64,000 nt of DNA, from positions 124,001 to 188,000 of the forward strand of contig NZ_CAKZHV010000068.1 of NCBI RefSeq assembly GCF_936927845.1. The letters are read 5' to 3'. Every line of letters starts with the position of its first letter. Positions within the stretch are counted from its first letter, which is position 1. The stretch is from an uncultured Sphingomonas sp. (lineage in GTDB: Bacteria; Pseudomonadota; Alphaproteobacteria; Sphingomonadales; Sphingomonadaceae). The notes under the pieces are model-generated. The model was not told the origin of the DNA and made no database searches. It worked only from the letters and a program-made list of their open reading frames with translations. The translations under genes were made by a program, and so were the position numbers. Shown piece after piece: positions 47,549 through 57,310 of this stretch.

Positions 47549-49150
47549 TCACATCCGGAACACGCCGAAGCGGGGTGCCTGCTCGACGGGGGCGTTGAGA
47601 CAGGCGGTGAGCGCGAGGCCGAGCACGTCGCGGGTCTGCGCCGGGTCGATCATGCCATCGTCCCACAGACGCGCGGTGGCGTAATAGGGATTGCCCTCGT
47701 TCTCGTACTTCTGCCGCACCGGCGCCTTGAATGCCTCGGCCTGTTCGGGCGTCCAGCTATCGGCGTCGCGGTGAACGGTCGCGAGCACGCTCGCGGCCTG
47801 TTCGCCGCCCATCACGCTGATGCGGCTGTTGGGCCAGCTGAACAGGAACCGGGGAGAATAAGCACGACCGCACATGCCGTAATTACCCGCGCCGAAGCTG
47901 CCGCCGATCAGGATCGTGATCTTCGGCACGCTGGCGGTCGCGACCGCGGTGACGAGCTTCGCGCCATGCTTGGCGATGCCTTCCGCCTCGTAGCGGCCGC
48001 CGACCATGAAGCCTGAGATATTCTGGAGGAACAAGAGCGGCACGCGCCGCTGGCAGGCGAGCTCGATGAAATGCGCGCCCTTCTGCGCCGACTCGCTGAA
48101 CAGCACGCCATTGTTGGCGAGGATCGCGACCGGCATTCCGTGGATATGCGCAAAGCCGCAGACGAGGCTGGTGCCGTACAGCGCCTTGAACTCGTGGAAC
48201 TCCGATGCATCGACCAGCCGCGCGATAACCTCGTGCACGTCGTACGGCGCGCGCACTTCCTGCGGGACGATGCCGTAGAGATCGTCGGCGGGGAATGCGG
48301 GCTCGCGCGGCTCGGCGAGGTTAATCGTCGGTGCGGGCGGCGGGGGCAGCGTCGACACGATGTCGCGCACGATCGTGAGCGCGTGATCGTCGTTCTCGGC
48401 GACGTGATCGACCACGCCCGAGCGGCGGCCGTGCGTTTCCGCACCACCCAGTTCCTCGGCCGAGATGACCTCGCCCGTTGCCGCCTTCACCAAGGGCGGG
48501 CCGGCGAGGAAGATCGTGCCCTGGTTGCGCACGATCACCGTCTCGTCGCTCATCGCGGGGACGTAGGCGCCACCCGCGGTGCAGCTGCCCATCACGCAGG
48601 CGATCTGCGGGATCTGCAGCGCCGACATGTTCGCCTGGTTGAAGAAAATGCGCCCGAAATGCTCGCGATCGGGGAACACCTCGGCCTGGTGCGGCAGGTT
48701 GGCGCCGCCCGAATCGACGAGGTAGATGCAGGGCAGCCGGTTTTCCTGCGCAATCTCCTGCGCGCGAAGGTGCTTCTTGACGGTCAGCGGATAATAGGTG
48801 CCGCCCTTCACGGTCGCATCGTTGCACACGATCATGACCTGCCGCCCCGACACGGTGCCGATGCCGCAGATCAGCCCGGCGCCCGGCACCTGATCATCGT
48901 AGAGGCCGTTCGCGGCGAGCTGTCCGATTTCGAGGAACGCGGTGCCGGGGTCGAGCAGCCGCTCGACGCGGTCGCGGGGGAGCAGCTTGCCGCGCGCGGT
49001 GTGGCGATCGCGCGCGCGCTGGTCGCCGCCGAGTGCAGCCCGGGCGACACGGTCACGCAGTTCCTCTGCGAGCGCGCGATTGTGCGTAGCGTTCGCCTGA
49101 AAGGTCGCGTCGGGGTGCGACAGCTTGGTGTCGAGGCGAGCCGCGCTCAT
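47549..49150 (-). CDS. mccB: Methylcrotonyl-CoA carboxylase beta subunit
   Basis: Carboxyltransferase that moves carboxyl from biotin to 3-methylcrotonyl-CoA, giving 3-methylglutaconyl-CoA. 533 aa with the two crotonase-like halves. [26 protein letters not shown] is in the first half. The acyl-CoA oxyanion region includes [16 protein letters not shown]. In the second half, [22 protein letters not shown] and [38 protein letters not shown] are MCC-type segments. It overlaps ivd by 4 bases and is followed closely by mccA, the usual set. Confidence 0.94.
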   Translation of the reverse strand: MSAARLDTKLSHPDATFQANATHNRALAEELRDRVARAALGGDQRARDRHTARGKLLPRDRVERLLDPGTAFLEIGQLAANGLYDDQVPGAGLICGIGTVSGRQVMIVCNDATVKGGTYYPLTVKKHLRAQEIAQENRLPCIYLVDSGGANLPHQAEVFPDREHFGRIFFNQANMSALQIPQIACVMGSCTAGGAYVPAMSDETVIVRNQGTIFLAGPPLVKAATGEVISAEELGGAETHGRRSGVVDHVAENDDHALTIVRDIVSTLPPPPAPTINLAEPREPAFPADDLYGIVPQEVRAPYDVHEVIARLVDASEFHEFKALYGTSLVCGFAHIHGMPVAILANNGVLFSESAQKGAHFIELACQRRVPLLFLQNISGFMVGGRYEAEGIAKHGAKLVTAVATASVPKITILIGGSFGAGNYGMCGRAYSPRFLFSWPNSRISVMGGEQAASVLATVHRDADSWTPEQAEAFKAPVRQKYENEGNPYYATARLWDDGMIDPAQTRDVLGLALTACLNAPVEQAPRFGVFRM

Positions 49151-50313
49151 TGCGCGACCGGCGGGTTGTGACCGATCAATTCGCGACCGATCAGCATGCG
49201 GCGGATCTCGTTGGTGCCGGCACCAATGTCGAGCAGCTTGGCATCGCGCAGGAATCGCTCGACCGGCCAGTCCTTGGTATAGCCCGCACCACCCAGCGCC
49301 TGCACCGCCTCGCCCGCGACCTTGAACGCGCTCTCGCTGGCGAGCAGGATCGCACCCGCCGCGTCGAAGCGCGTCGTCTTGCCCGCGTCGCACGCCTGCG
49401 CGACCGCGTAGACGTAGGCACGCGCGGAGTTGAGCGCGACGTACATGTCGGCGATCTTCGCCTGCATCAATTGAAACGCGCCAACCGGCTGACCGAACTG
49501 CTGCCGCTCGCGCACGTAAGGCAGCACGACGTCGAGGCACGCCTGCATCACGCCCAACTGGATGCCTGCGAGCACGGTACGCTCATAATCGAGCCCGCTC
49601 ATCAGCACACCGACGCCGCCGTTCAGCGGCCCCATCACGTTCTCGTCGGGCACCTCGCAGTCGGTGAAGACGAGCTCGGCGGTGGGCGAGCCGCGCATCC
49701 CCATTTTGTCGATCTTCTGCCCGATCGCGAAGCCGGGCATATCCTTCTCGATCAGGAAGGTGGTGATGCCGCGCGACCCCTCGCCCGTCTTGGCATAGAC
49801 GACGAGCGTGTCGGCGTAGGGCGCGTTGGTGATCCAGAACTTCGTGCCGTTCAGGACGTAGCCGCCCTGCACCTTCTCCGCGCGCAGCCTCATCGAGACG
49901 ACGTCGGAGCCGGCATTCGCCTCCGACATGGCGAGGCTGCCGACGTGTTCGCCGCTGATCAGCTTGGGCAAATATTTCGCCTTCTGCTCAGGATTGGCCC
50001 AGCGGCGGATCTGGTTGACGCACAGGTTGGAATGCGCGCCGTAGCTGAGGCCGATCGAGGCGGACGCGCGCGCGACCTCCTCTTGCGCGACGACGTGTTC
50101 GAGATAGCCGAGGCCGAGCCCGCCATCCTCCTCGTCGACGGTAATGCCGTGGAGGCCGAGCTCACCCATCGCGGGCCACAGCTCATCGCGCGGGAACCAG
50201 TCGTCGGCGTCGATCTTGGCGGCCAGCGGCGCGATCCTGTCGGTCGCGAACCGGCGGGTGGTGTCGCGGATCATCTCGGCATTGTCGCCGAGCGCGAAGT
50301 CCATTTCTGCCAC
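49147..50313 (-). CDS. ivd: Isovaleryl-CoA dehydrogenase
   Basis: FAD enzyme that oxidises isovaleryl-CoA to 3-methylcrotonyl-CoA, the step before the carboxylase. 388 aa. [13 protein letters not shown] is the acyl-CoA dehydrogenase signature and [30 protein letters not shown] the C-terminal one. The catalytic base is E244 in DYERTVLAG, the helix-G position typical of isovaleryl-CoA dehydrogenase rather than short/medium-chain enzymes. The GTG at 50313 is preferred because AAAGGAG is six bases upstream; the ATG three codons later (50304) is too far from it. It is divergent from a LysR regulator whose operator covers the gap. Confidence 0.92.
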   Translation of the reverse strand: MAEMDFALGDNAEMIRDTTRRFATDRIAPLAAKIDADDWFPRDELWPAMGELGLHGITVDEEDGGLGLGYLEHVVAQEEVARASASIGLSYGAHSNLCVNQIRRWANPEQKAKYLPKLISGEHVGSLAMSEANAGSDVVSMRLRAEKVQGGYVLNGTKFWITNAPYADTLVVYAKTGEGSRGITTFLIEKDMPGFAIGQKIDKMGMRGSPTAELVFTDCEVPDENVMGPLNGGVGVLMSGLDYERTVLAGIQLGVMQACLDVVLPYVRERQQFGQPVGAFQLMQAKIADMYVALNSARAYVYAVAQACDAGKTTRFDAAGAILLASESAFKVAGEAVQALGGAGYTKDWPVERFLRDAKLLDIGAGTNEIRRMLIGRELIGHNPPVAQ

Positions 50314-50382
50314 GGGTCTCTCCTTTGCCCGCCGTGTACCAGCCGCGTGATGCGCGCGCAAAATTGAAGTTTCGGGGCTTAC

Positions 50383-50403
50383 ATCATAGACGGCGTCTAT
50401 GAT
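50383..50403. promoter_or_regulatory. LysR-type operator (T-N11-A) overlapping the regulator start codon
   Basis: ATCATAGAC, GGC, GTCTATGAT is a perfect 9-bp inverted repeat with a 3-base centre. T50387 and A50399 give the classic T-N11-A LysR box. The regulator ATG (50399-50401) lies inside it, and ivd starts 70 bases away on the other strand. This suggests control of ivd-mccBA and autorepression. Confidence 0.65.
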
Positions 50404-51265
50404 CGACCGTTACCACCTGCGTTATTTCCTGGCGGTGATCGACCACGGCAATTTCTCGCGCGCGGCGGACGCGTGCAACGTGTCGCAGCCGACGCTGTCG
50501 GTCGGCGTCGCCAAGCTGGAGAAGACGCTCGGTCAGCCGCTGTTCCGGCGCAGCAATCGCCGCGTCGAGTTGACGCAGGCCGGCACCCTGCTTGCCGAGC
50601 AGGCGCGGCGGATCGAGGCGGGCTTCCTGGCGGCCGAGCGCATCGTCGGCGATAGCACGTCGGCGGAGACGATCCGGCTGGGCGTGCTCGGCACGGTGGC
50701 GCCGGGCTGGATCGAGCGACTGCTGCGCGCGCACCGACTGTCGGGCGGCGAGCGGCTGGAATTGTACGAGGGGCGCGAGCGCGAGTTGAGCGATCGGCTG
50801 GCGAGCGGGCGGATCGACGTGGCGCTGACGATCGTGCGCGCCGGAATCGGACCGCACGACGCGGTGGCCGAGGAAGGCTATGCGATGGCGCTGCCCGCGT
50901 TTCACCCGCTCGCGGGACGCGCGAGCGTCGCGGCGGAGGAACTGGCGAGCGAGGCGATGATCGTGCGGCGGCACTGCGAAGTGCTGGCCGACACCAGCCG
51001 CCATTTCACCGCGCGCGGAGTGCGCCCGTTCTTCGCCGCGCGCACCGCGAACGACGAGCGCGCGCTGCGTTACGTGCGCGAAGGGTTGGGCGTGACGCTG
51101 GTGCCGGAAAGTTTCGCCGGTGACGGGATGGCTTGTCCGCGGCTCGACGGGTTCGATCTGACGCGCACATTGGGTCTGGTCTACGCGCCGCATCGCGACG
51201 CCGCGGCGCTGCGCGGAAGCGCGCTGGTGCGCGCCGTCGAGGGGCTCAGTCAGTCGCCCGGCTGA
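50399..51265 (+). CDS. LysR-type regulator, divergent from leucine catabolic genes
   Basis: LysR transcription factor of 288 aa. The N-terminal winged HTH is residues 2-60 (LRYFLAVIDHGNFSRAADACNVSQPTLSVGVAKLEKTLGQPLFRRS), and the substrate-binding domain is residues 85-288. The start ATG lies inside a palindromic operator. By position it should control ivd-mccB-mccA, with an acyl-CoA or leucine breakdown product as inducer (inference; in Pseudomonas the same genes use the MerR-type LiuR). It overlaps the convergent two-HTH regulator by 16 bases at the 3' end. Confidence 0.88.
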   Translation: MIDRYHLRYFLAVIDHGNFSRAADACNVSQPTLSVGVAKLEKTLGQPLFRRSNRRVELTQAGTLLAEQARRIEAGFLAAERIVGDSTSAETIRLGVLGTVAPGWIERLLRAHRLSGGERLELYEGRERELSDRLASGRIDVALTIVRAGIGPHDAVAEEGYAMALPAFHPLAGRASVAAEELASEAMIVRRHCEVLADTSRHFTARGVRPFFAARTANDERALRYVREGLGVTLVPESFAGDGMACPRLDGFDLTRTLGLVYAPHRDAAALRGSALVRAVEGLSQSPG

Positions 51266-52449
51266 GTGCGCCCGACGGTTGCGTGGTGGCGCAGCACCGC
51301 CATGAACTGCTCCTGGAGCGCGGTCGGGTACCAGTCGCGCCGCGTGATCGCGCCGATGGTGCGCATTGTGTCGGGCACGCACGACTGGATCGTGACGAGC
51401 GAGCCCGACTCGATCTCGGCGCTCACCTGATCGGGGGAGAGCAGCGTGAGAAAGTCGCTGCGGACCAGGACGCCGCGGATCAGCGCGACCGAGCCGCACT
51501 GGATCGGTGCATCGGGGCGCGGCTTGTCAGCATGGTCGAACATCTGCTGCCAGCGGTCGAGCAGCCCGGAGGCGCGGCGCGCGACGATCCAGGGGTAAGC
51601 GGCGAGGTCCTCGAACCCCGCCTCTCGGGTCGCCAGCGGATGTTCGGCGCGGCCGATGATCGTCAAGCGATCGGTGAACAACGGCTCTTGGAGCAGCTCG
51701 CGCCCGGGATGGTCGCGCAGCGCGCCGATCAGCATGTCGATCCGGCCCGATCGCAACAGCTCGACGAGTTCGAGGTAGGACCCCTCCACTACGTCGACGC
51801 GCGCGGCGGGATGATCGCGCAGCAGATCGGCGAGCGTGGCGGGCAGCAGCAGCGAGCGCGACAGCGCCATCGCGCCGATCGCGAGGCGGCCGCCCTTCCC
51901 GCTCGATTCCTCCAGCGCGGTGGTGAGTTCGGCGTGCGCGAGGTTGAACCCTTGCGCGAGGGTCGCGCCCGCGCGGGTCAGGCCGACGCCGCGGCCGCGG
52001 CGCTCGACCAATGCGGTTCCGCTCAGTTGTTCGAGGTCGCGAACTGCGCGGTGGAGCGCGGGGACCGAGACGCCCGCGCATTCGGCCGCGCGCATGAAAC
52101 TGCCGGCTTCGGCAAGGTTGATGAGGCCGCGGACGTGCGCGGTGGTAACGTAATTGTGTGGGTCGCCCTTCTGCGGCGTCGCGCTCGATCGGCGGAATGC
52201 GCGCGAGATGCGGGTCAGCGCGTGTTCGACGCGACGGACAATGCGCCGCCCCGCCGCGGTCGGCGACACGCCTGAGGCGGTGCGATCGAACAAAGCTACG
52301 CCGAACGCCGCCTCCAGCTTGGCGAGCGCCTGGCTGAGTGCGGGCTGCGACACGCCCGAGGCGCGCGCGGCGTGGCTGAGGCTGCCGGCCTGCGCAATGC
52401 CGAGCAGGAGGCGCAGGTGACGCAGGTTGAGGTCGTGCGCGGCTGTCAT
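51250..52449 (-). CDS. LysR-type regulator with two tandem HTH domains
   Basis: A 399-aa protein; ordinary LysR regulators are about 300 aa. The first winged HTH is residues 7-75 (LRHLRLLLGIAQAGSLSHAARASGVSQPALSQALAKLEAAFGVALF). The second is residues 104-168 (HVRGLINLAEAGSFMRAAECAGVSVPALHRAVRDLEQLSGTALVERRGRG). One substrate-binding domain follows from about 185. The extra HTH explains the length, and the frame is continuous, so it is not a frameshifted pair. It is divergent from pckG with 115 bases between starts, including a T-N11-A site, which makes pckG its likely target. The inducer is unknown. Confidence 0.88.
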   Translation of the reverse strand: MTAAHDLNLRHLRLLLGIAQAGSLSHAARASGVSQPALSQALAKLEAAFGVALFDRTASGVSPTAAGRRIVRRVEHALTRISRAFRRSSATPQKGDPHNYVTTAHVRGLINLAEAGSFMRAAECAGVSVPALHRAVRDLEQLSGTALVERRGRGVGLTRAGATLAQGFNLAHAELTTALEESSGKGGRLAIGAMALSRSLLLPATLADLLRDHPAARVDVVEGSYLELVELLRSGRIDMLIGALRDHPGRELLQEPLFTDRLTIIGRAEHPLATREAGFEDLAAYPWIVARRASGLLDRWQQMFDHADKPRPDAPIQCGSVALIRGVLVRSDFLTLLSPDQVSAEIESGSLVTIQSCVPDTMRTIGAITRRDWYPTALQEQFMAVLRHHATVGRTQPGD

Positions 52450-52471
52450 CGTTGTCCTTTAACGCAGGCTT

Positions 52472-52486
52472 ATACCATTCCGGTAT
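52472..52486. promoter_or_regulatory. LysR-box-like site between two-HTH regulator and pckG
   Basis: ATACC, 5 bases, GGTAT, giving T-N11-A between 52473 and 52485. It is 22 bases from the regulator start and 78 bases from the pckG start. Confidence 0.45.
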
Positions 52487-52533
52487 TCAGATTTGAACAA
52501 GGGTCCGCTCCAGCTTTAACGTTGCACAATATT

Positions 52534-52547
52534 GCCCGTGAACGGGC
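52534..52547 (+). promoter_or_regulatory. Small hairpin in the pckG leader
   Basis: GCCCGT-GA-ACGGGC forms a perfect 6-bp stem with a 2-base centre. It lies just before GAGAGGGA, the likely ribosome-binding site. It could be an operator or a leader structure affecting translation. Confidence 0.3.
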
Positions 52548-52564
52548 GGAGAGGGACACGATCG

Positions 52565-54406
52565 ATGCTGATGCAACCCGCCGTCGCGACGACGAGCAAC
52601 TCGGGCACCCCGCCGACCAGCCACCGCGCGCTGATCGAATGGGTCGAGCAGATCGCGGCGCACACGCAGCCCGACGCCATCCACTGGTGTGACGGCTCGC
52701 AGGCCGAGTGGGACGCCTTGTCCGAGCAATTGGTGCAGGCGGGCACGCTGGTGCGGTTAAACCCCGAACTGCGCCCCGACAGCTTCTACGCGCGGTCCGA
52801 CCCGCGTGACGTGGCGCGGGTCGAGAGCCGCACCTTCATCTGCTCGGACGCGGAGGCTGATGCCGGGCCCACCAACAATTGGGTCGAGCCCGCGGAGATG
52901 CGCGGCAAGTTGGACGGGCTGTTCGCGGGCAGCATGCGCGGACGCACGATGTACGTCGTTCCTTATTGCATGGGTCCGATCGGGTCGGACAAGAGCGCGA
53001 TCGGCGTCGAGCTGACCGACAGCGCCTACGTGGTTCTTTCCATGCGCATTATGACTCGCATGGGCACGCCCGCGCTCGAGATGCTGGGCGAGGACGGTTT
53101 CTTCGTGCGCTGCGTCCACACGGTGGGCATGCCGCTGGCCGACGGTCAGGCGGACGTGGCGTGGCCGTGCAACGAGGAGAAGTGGATCGTCCACTTTCCC
53201 GAGACGCGCGAGATCTGGTCCTACGGGTCGGGCTATGGCGGCAATGCTTTGCTCGGCAAGAAATGCTTCGCGCTCAGAATCGCGAGCGTGATGGCGCGCG
53301 ACGAGGGTTGGCTCGCCGAGCATATGCTGATCCTGAAGCTGACCAACCCGGCGGGCCGCGCGCATTACGTCGCCGCCGCCTTCCCCAGCGCGTGCGGCAA
53401 GACCAACCTCGCGATGCTGGAGCCGACGGTACCGGGCTGGAAGGCCGAGACGGTCGGCGACGATATCGCCTGGATGCGGTTCGGCAAAGACGGGCGGCTC
53501 TACGCGATCAACCCGGAAGCAGGCTTCTTCGGCGTGGCGCCGGGCACGGGTCCGGCGACCAACAAGAACGCGATCGATACGCTGTCGGGCACGTGCATCT
53601 TCACCAACACCGCGCTGACCGCCGACGGCGACGTGTGGTGGGAGGGCCTGTCGGAGATGCCGCCCGAGGGGCTGACCGACTGGACTGGCGAGCCCTACGA
53701 TCCCGCGAGCGGCAAGCCCGCTGCGCACCCCAACGCGCGCTTCACCGCGCCCGCCGCGCAATGCCCGTCGATCGCCGACGAGTGGCAGTCGCCCGAAGGC
53801 GTGCCGATCAGCGCGTTCCTGTTCGGTGGCCGCCGCGCGAGCGCGGTGCCGCTGGCGGTCGAGGCGTTCGACTGGGAGCACGGCGTCTATATGGCGGCGA
53901 ACATCGCGTCCGAGGGCACGGCGGCGGCCGAGGGCAAGGTCGGCGCGCTGCGCCGCGATCCGTTCGCGATGCTGCCGTTCTGCGGCTACAACATGGGCGA
54001 TTACTTCAACCATTGGGTGAAGATCGGCGCCAAGGCGCAGTCGGACGCCGCGGTCCTGCCACGCATCTTCATGGTCAACTGGTTTCGCAAGGACGAGAAC
54101 GGCAAGTTCGTCTGGCCGGGCTTCGGCGAGAACTCACGCGTGCTGAAGTGGATCGTCGAGCGGATCGAGGGCGAGGCGGACGCGGTCGAGACGCCGATCG
54201 GTTACCTGCCGACGGCGGACGCGCTCGACGTGGCCGCACTCGATCTGTCGCCGAGCGCGGTCGAGACGTTGCTGTCGGTCGACCCGGCCGTGTGGAGTGA
54301 GGAGGCCGCGCGTAATCGCACCTTCCTGGAAGAGTTCGGCGCGCCGATCCCGCCCGCGCTGATGCGGCAGCAGCAGGCGCTCGAAGATCGGCTGGCGACC
54401 GCCTGA
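52565..54406 (+). CDS. pckG: Phosphoenolpyruvate carboxykinase (GTP)
   Basis: Converts oxaloacetate to PEP with GTP, the first step of gluconeogenesis from organic acids. 613 aa, the GTP-enzyme size (the ATP enzyme is about 540). The P-loop is FPSACGKTN at residues 273-281 with the reactive C277. [19 protein letters not shown] is substrate-binding, and FNHWVKIG and [25 protein letters not shown] are GTP-type landmarks. ATG 52565 is chosen by GAGAGGGA eight bases upstream; an in-frame TTG at 52532 and an ATG at 52571 also exist. The divergent LysR gene is the probable regulator. Confidence 0.95.
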   Translation: MLMQPAVATTSNSGTPPTSHRALIEWVEQIAAHTQPDAIHWCDGSQAEWDALSEQLVQAGTLVRLNPELRPDSFYARSDPRDVARVESRTFICSDAEADAGPTNNWVEPAEMRGKLDGLFAGSMRGRTMYVVPYCMGPIGSDKSAIGVELTDSAYVVLSMRIMTRMGTPALEMLGEDGFFVRCVHTVGMPLADGQADVAWPCNEEKWIVHFPETREIWSYGSGYGGNALLGKKCFALRIASVMARDEGWLAEHMLILKLTNPAGRAHYVAAAFPSACGKTNLAMLEPTVPGWKAETVGDDIAWMRFGKDGRLYAINPEAGFFGVAPGTGPATNKNAIDTLSGTCIFTNTALTADGDVWWEGLSEMPPEGLTDWTGEPYDPASGKPAAHPNARFTAPAAQCPSIADEWQSPEGVPISAFLFGGRRASAVPLAVEAFDWEHGVYMAANIASEGTAAAEGKVGALRRDPFAMLPFCGYNMGDYFNHWVKIGAKAQSDAAVLPRIFMVNWFRKDENGKFVWPGFGENSRVLKWIVERIEGEADAVETPIGYLPTADALDVAALDLSPSAVETLLSVDPAVWSEEAARNRTFLEEFGAPIPPALMRQQQALEDRLATA

Positions 54407-54419
54407 TCGATCATGACTC

Positions 54420-54439
54420 CGGCGGTTTCACGGCCGCCG
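54420..54439 (+). terminator. Hairpin after pckG
   Basis: CGGCGG and CCGCCG pair around an 8-base loop, 13 bases past the pckG stop. There is no T-run, so it may be a weak or factor-assisted terminator. Confidence 0.3.
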
Positions 54440-54541
54440 TCGATGCGGCGCTCGCACGGAACTCCCCCGCGCGGGCGCCGCTGGCGTTTGGGTACGGGAT
54501 GAGGACTGCTAGTCGCGACGATCGGTTGTCGCTGGTGTAAG

Positions 54542-54578
54542 CAGAAGAAGCGGGATGCCGGGCCAGGGCCGGGATGCC
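54542..54578. repeat. Second copy of the REP-like repeat
   Basis: 37 bases match 45658-45694 with 5 differences, sharing the AGAAGAAGCGGGAT start and CCGGGATG near the end. It lies between pckG and the convergent M24 gene. Several stem bases differ, so its hairpin is weaker than in copy one. The rest of 54407-54660 shows no gene. Confidence 0.65.
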
Positions 54579-54660
54579 GTGGTTGCTATGATACGATCGG
54601 GCCGGCTCTGTCGGTACCAGCTACCCAATCCATCATTTCGGCTTTGAGCCGAGCGAAGGA

Positions 54661-55911
54661 TTACACCGGACGGTCGATCGACGCGGGCGGCTCGCTGAAC
54701 CACTTTGGCCCCGCCTCTGTCATGTGGAAACAATCTTCCAGCCGGACGCCGAACTTGCCGGGCAGGTAGAGGCCGGGTTCGTCCGAGAAGCACATACCGG
54801 GAGCGAGCGCCGTCGCCTCGCCGCGGACGAGGTTGACCGGCTCGTGCCCTTCCATGCCGATGCCGTGCCCGGTGCGGTGCGACAGGCCGGGCAGGCGGTA
54901 GCCGAGGCCGTAACCGAGCGACTCGTAGTAGCGGCGTACCGCATCGTCGACGCTGCCGGCGGGCGCACCGAGTTTCGCCGCCGCGAATGCCACCTGCTGC
55001 CCGCGCGCGACCTGATCCCAGACACGGCGCACCTCTGCACTCGGTGTACCAACGACGAAGGTGCGCGAGACGTCGGACTGGTAACCCTGCACCGTGCAGC
55101 CGCAGTCCATCAGCACCACATCGCCGCGCGCGATCCGGCGCGGGGCAGTGCCGCCGTGCGGCAGCGCCGCGTCGGGGCCGACCAGCGCCATCGAGAATTC
55201 AGGCGCGCCACCGAGCTTGCGCGTTGCCGCGTCCATCAGCGCGCCGACGTCGCGGCCGGTCATGCCGGGCTCGACGCGGGGGTAGACCCAGCGATAGGCG
55301 GCGATCGTCACGTCGGTCGCCGCCTGCATCAGCGCGATCTCGGTGGGCGACTTGACCATGCGGCAGGCGCGCACGAGACGATCGGCGCTGACCAGCCGCA
55401 CGTCCGGCAACGCCGCGCGCAGGCGATCGGTCGCGAAGAAGCGGACGTTCGCCTCCACACCGATCGGCCGCCGGTCTAGGCGGCGATCGCGCAGGAAGCC
55501 TGCGACCACGCGCAGCGGGTCCTCGTCCTCGTTCCATGTCCGGACCTCGGCGGGCACCGACAGGCTGAGGCGCACCGACGGTTCCTCGAAGAACGGCGTG
55601 ACGATGCACGGCTCGCCCTCGACCGGAAGGATCGCGCAGGTCAGCCGCTCCGACAGATGCCAGCGCACGCCGGTGAAGTAGATCATCGAAGCGCCGGGTT
55701 CGATCAGCACCGCGCCGACACCGTTCGCCTTCATCAGCGCCTGCACCCGCGACAGGCGCCGTGCGCGCTCGGCCGGGTCGATCGGGCGCGTGTTGCCGGT
55801 CAGGTCGCGCAGCGCCGCCAGATCGGGCTCGGCAGCGCGCAGCACGCCCGAGGCGAGCGGCAGGACAGCGGCGGCGGCGAGGACGTTGCGGCGCGTGAAG
55901 GAGGTCGGCAT
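54661..55911 (-). CDS. Tat-exported M24 family metallopeptidase (Xaa-Pro type)
   Basis: Periplasmic creatinase/prolidase-like peptidase of 416 aa. The N-terminus FTRRNVLAAAAVLPLASG is a twin-arginine signal, so the protein is exported folded with its metals. The creatinase-N domain is residues about 45-180 and the pita-bread catalytic domain follows. The five metal ligands are visible as D in LMDCGCTV, D in YQSDVSRTF, H in SHRTGHGIGMEGHE, E in SDEPGLYLPG and E in VRLEDCFHM. The substrate is probably X-Pro peptides (family knowledge). It is divergent from the symporter at 55988. Confidence 0.9.
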   Translation of the reverse strand: MPTSFTRRNVLAAAAVLPLASGVLRAAEPDLAALRDLTGNTRPIDPAERARRLSRVQALMKANGVGAVLIEPGASMIYFTGVRWHLSERLTCAILPVEGEPCIVTPFFEEPSVRLSLSVPAEVRTWNEDEDPLRVVAGFLRDRRLDRRPIGVEANVRFFATDRLRAALPDVRLVSADRLVRACRMVKSPTEIALMQAATDVTIAAYRWVYPRVEPGMTGRDVGALMDAATRKLGGAPEFSMALVGPDAALPHGGTAPRRIARGDVVLMDCGCTVQGYQSDVSRTFVVGTPSAEVRRVWDQVARGQQVAFAAAKLGAPAGSVDDAVRRYYESLGYGLGYRLPGLSHRTGHGIGMEGHEPVNLVRGEATALAPGMCFSDEPGLYLPGKFGVRLEDCFHMTEAGPKWFSEPPASIDRPV

Positions 55912-55987
55912 AGGCGCGGGACGTTAGGGCGCTTGACGCAAGCGCCGCAATCCCCTTCCCTTTTGGCACACGTGCGGGAGCAATGAT

Positions 55988-57310
55988 TTGGCCAAGCGGC
56001 TGACCTTGTACATCATGATCGGGCTGGTCGCGGGGCTGTTGGTCGGCCTGGGGCTGAACACCTGGCTCGACGACGGAACGCCCGCGGCCGCCGCGCGGCT
56101 GACCGAGATCGCGGGCTATTTCTCGATTCTGACCAGCTTGTTCCTGCGCCTGATCAAGATGATCATCGCGCCGCTGGTGTTCGCAACGCTGGTGTCGGGG
56201 ATCGCGCAGATGGGCGATACCAAGGCGTTGGGGCGGATCGGCGGGCGCGCGCTTGGCTGGTTCATCTGCGCGAGCCTGGTGTCGCTCGGGCTCGGGCTGA
56301 TCCTGGTGAACCTGTTCCAGCCCGGCGTCGGCATCAACCTGACGCTGCCCGCCGCGAGCGCAGCGTCGGGGGTCGAGACGACGGGGTTCAACCTCAAGGA
56401 CTTCGTCACCCATATCGTCCCCGCCTCGATGGTGGATGCGATGGCGAAGAACGAGATCCTGCAGATCGTCGTCATGTCGCTGTTCGTCGGCGTCGGCATC
56501 ACCGCGGTGGGCGACAAGGCCGCGCCGCTGATCCGCGGCATCGACGCGCTGGTGCATGTGATGCTCCAGGTGACCGATTACGTCATGCGCGTCGCGCCGG
56601 TCGCGGTGTTCGCCGCGGTTGCGGGTACGCTGACCGAGCGCGGCGCGGGGGTGATCGGGCAGCTCGCCTATTTCATGGGCAGCTTCTACCTGACCCTGCT
56701 GACGCTGTGGGCGGTGCTGCTGGGCGTCGGAACGTTGTTCATCGGGCAGCGGATCATCGACCTGATCCGCCACGTGCGCGAGCCGCTGCTGGTCGCCTTC
56801 TCGACCGCGTCGTCGGAGGCCGCCTATCCGCGGATGCTGGAGGCGCTCGACCGCTTCGGGGTGCCGCCGCGGATCGCCAGCTTCGTGCTGCCGCTGGGTT
56901 ACTCGTTCAACCTCGACGGATCGATGATCTATATGGGGTTTGCGTCGCTGTTCGTCGCGCAGGCGTACGGCATCGACCTGTCGATCGGACAGCAGATCAC
57001 CATGCTGCTGGTGCTGATGGTGACGAGCAAGGGGATCGCGGGCGTGCCGCGGGCGAGCCTGGTGGTGATCGCGGCGACGATGCCGATGTTCAACATTCCC
57101 GAAGCGGGGCTGCTGCTGATCCTGGCGGTGGACCACTTCCTCGACATGGGCCGCACTGCCACAAACGTGATCGGTAATGCGGTCGCGAGCGCGGTGGTGG
57201 CGAAATGGGAGGGCGGGTTCGACGCACCCGAGCCGGTTGCGATCGAGGCGCCGCGCGCGCCGAGCGGGCACGGCCCGGCCGACCCGGTCACCTCGTTCCG
57301 CGACGTCTAG
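55988..57310 (+). CDS. Dicarboxylate/amino acid:cation symporter (DAACS)
   Basis: Inner-membrane Na+ or H+ symporter of the GltP/DctA fold, 440 aa. The family core is visible: LSFNLDGSMIYMGFAS-like sequence near residue 310 (PLGYSFNLDGSMIYMG), the TSKGIAGVPRASLVVIA hairpin loop, and LAVDHFLDMGRTATNVIGNAVASAVVAKWEG. Glutamate, aspartate or C4-dicarboxylates are likely substrates. The only fitting start is TTG at 55988, with GGGAG seven bases upstream; no in-frame ATG is near. It overlaps the convergent YifB gene by 4 bases at the stop codons. Confidence 0.9.
   Translation: MAKRLTLYIMIGLVAGLLVGLGLNTWLDDGTPAAAARLTEIAGYFSILTSLFLRLIKMIIAPLVFATLVSGIAQMGDTKALGRIGGRALGWFICASLVSLGLGLILVNLFQPGVGINLTLPAASAASGVETTGFNLKDFVTHIVPASMVDAMAKNEILQIVVMSLFVGVGITAVGDKAAPLIRGIDALVHVMLQVTDYVMRVAPVAVFAAVAGTLTERGAGVIGQLAYFMGSFYLTLLTLWAVLLGVGTLFIGQRIIDLIRHVREPLLVAFSTASSEAAYPRMLEALDRFGVPPRIASFVLPLGYSFNLDGSMIYMGFASLFVAQAYGIDLSIGQQITMLLVLMVTSKGIAGVPRASLVVIAATMPMFNIPEAGLLLILAVDHFLDMGRTATNVIGNAVASAVVAKWEGGFDAPEPVAIEAPRAPSGHGPADPVTSFRDV

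Noticed and set aside
52757..54013. 418-codon frame antisense to pckG
   Set aside because: Complete overlap with the PEP carboxykinase; His/Arg-rich shadow composition.
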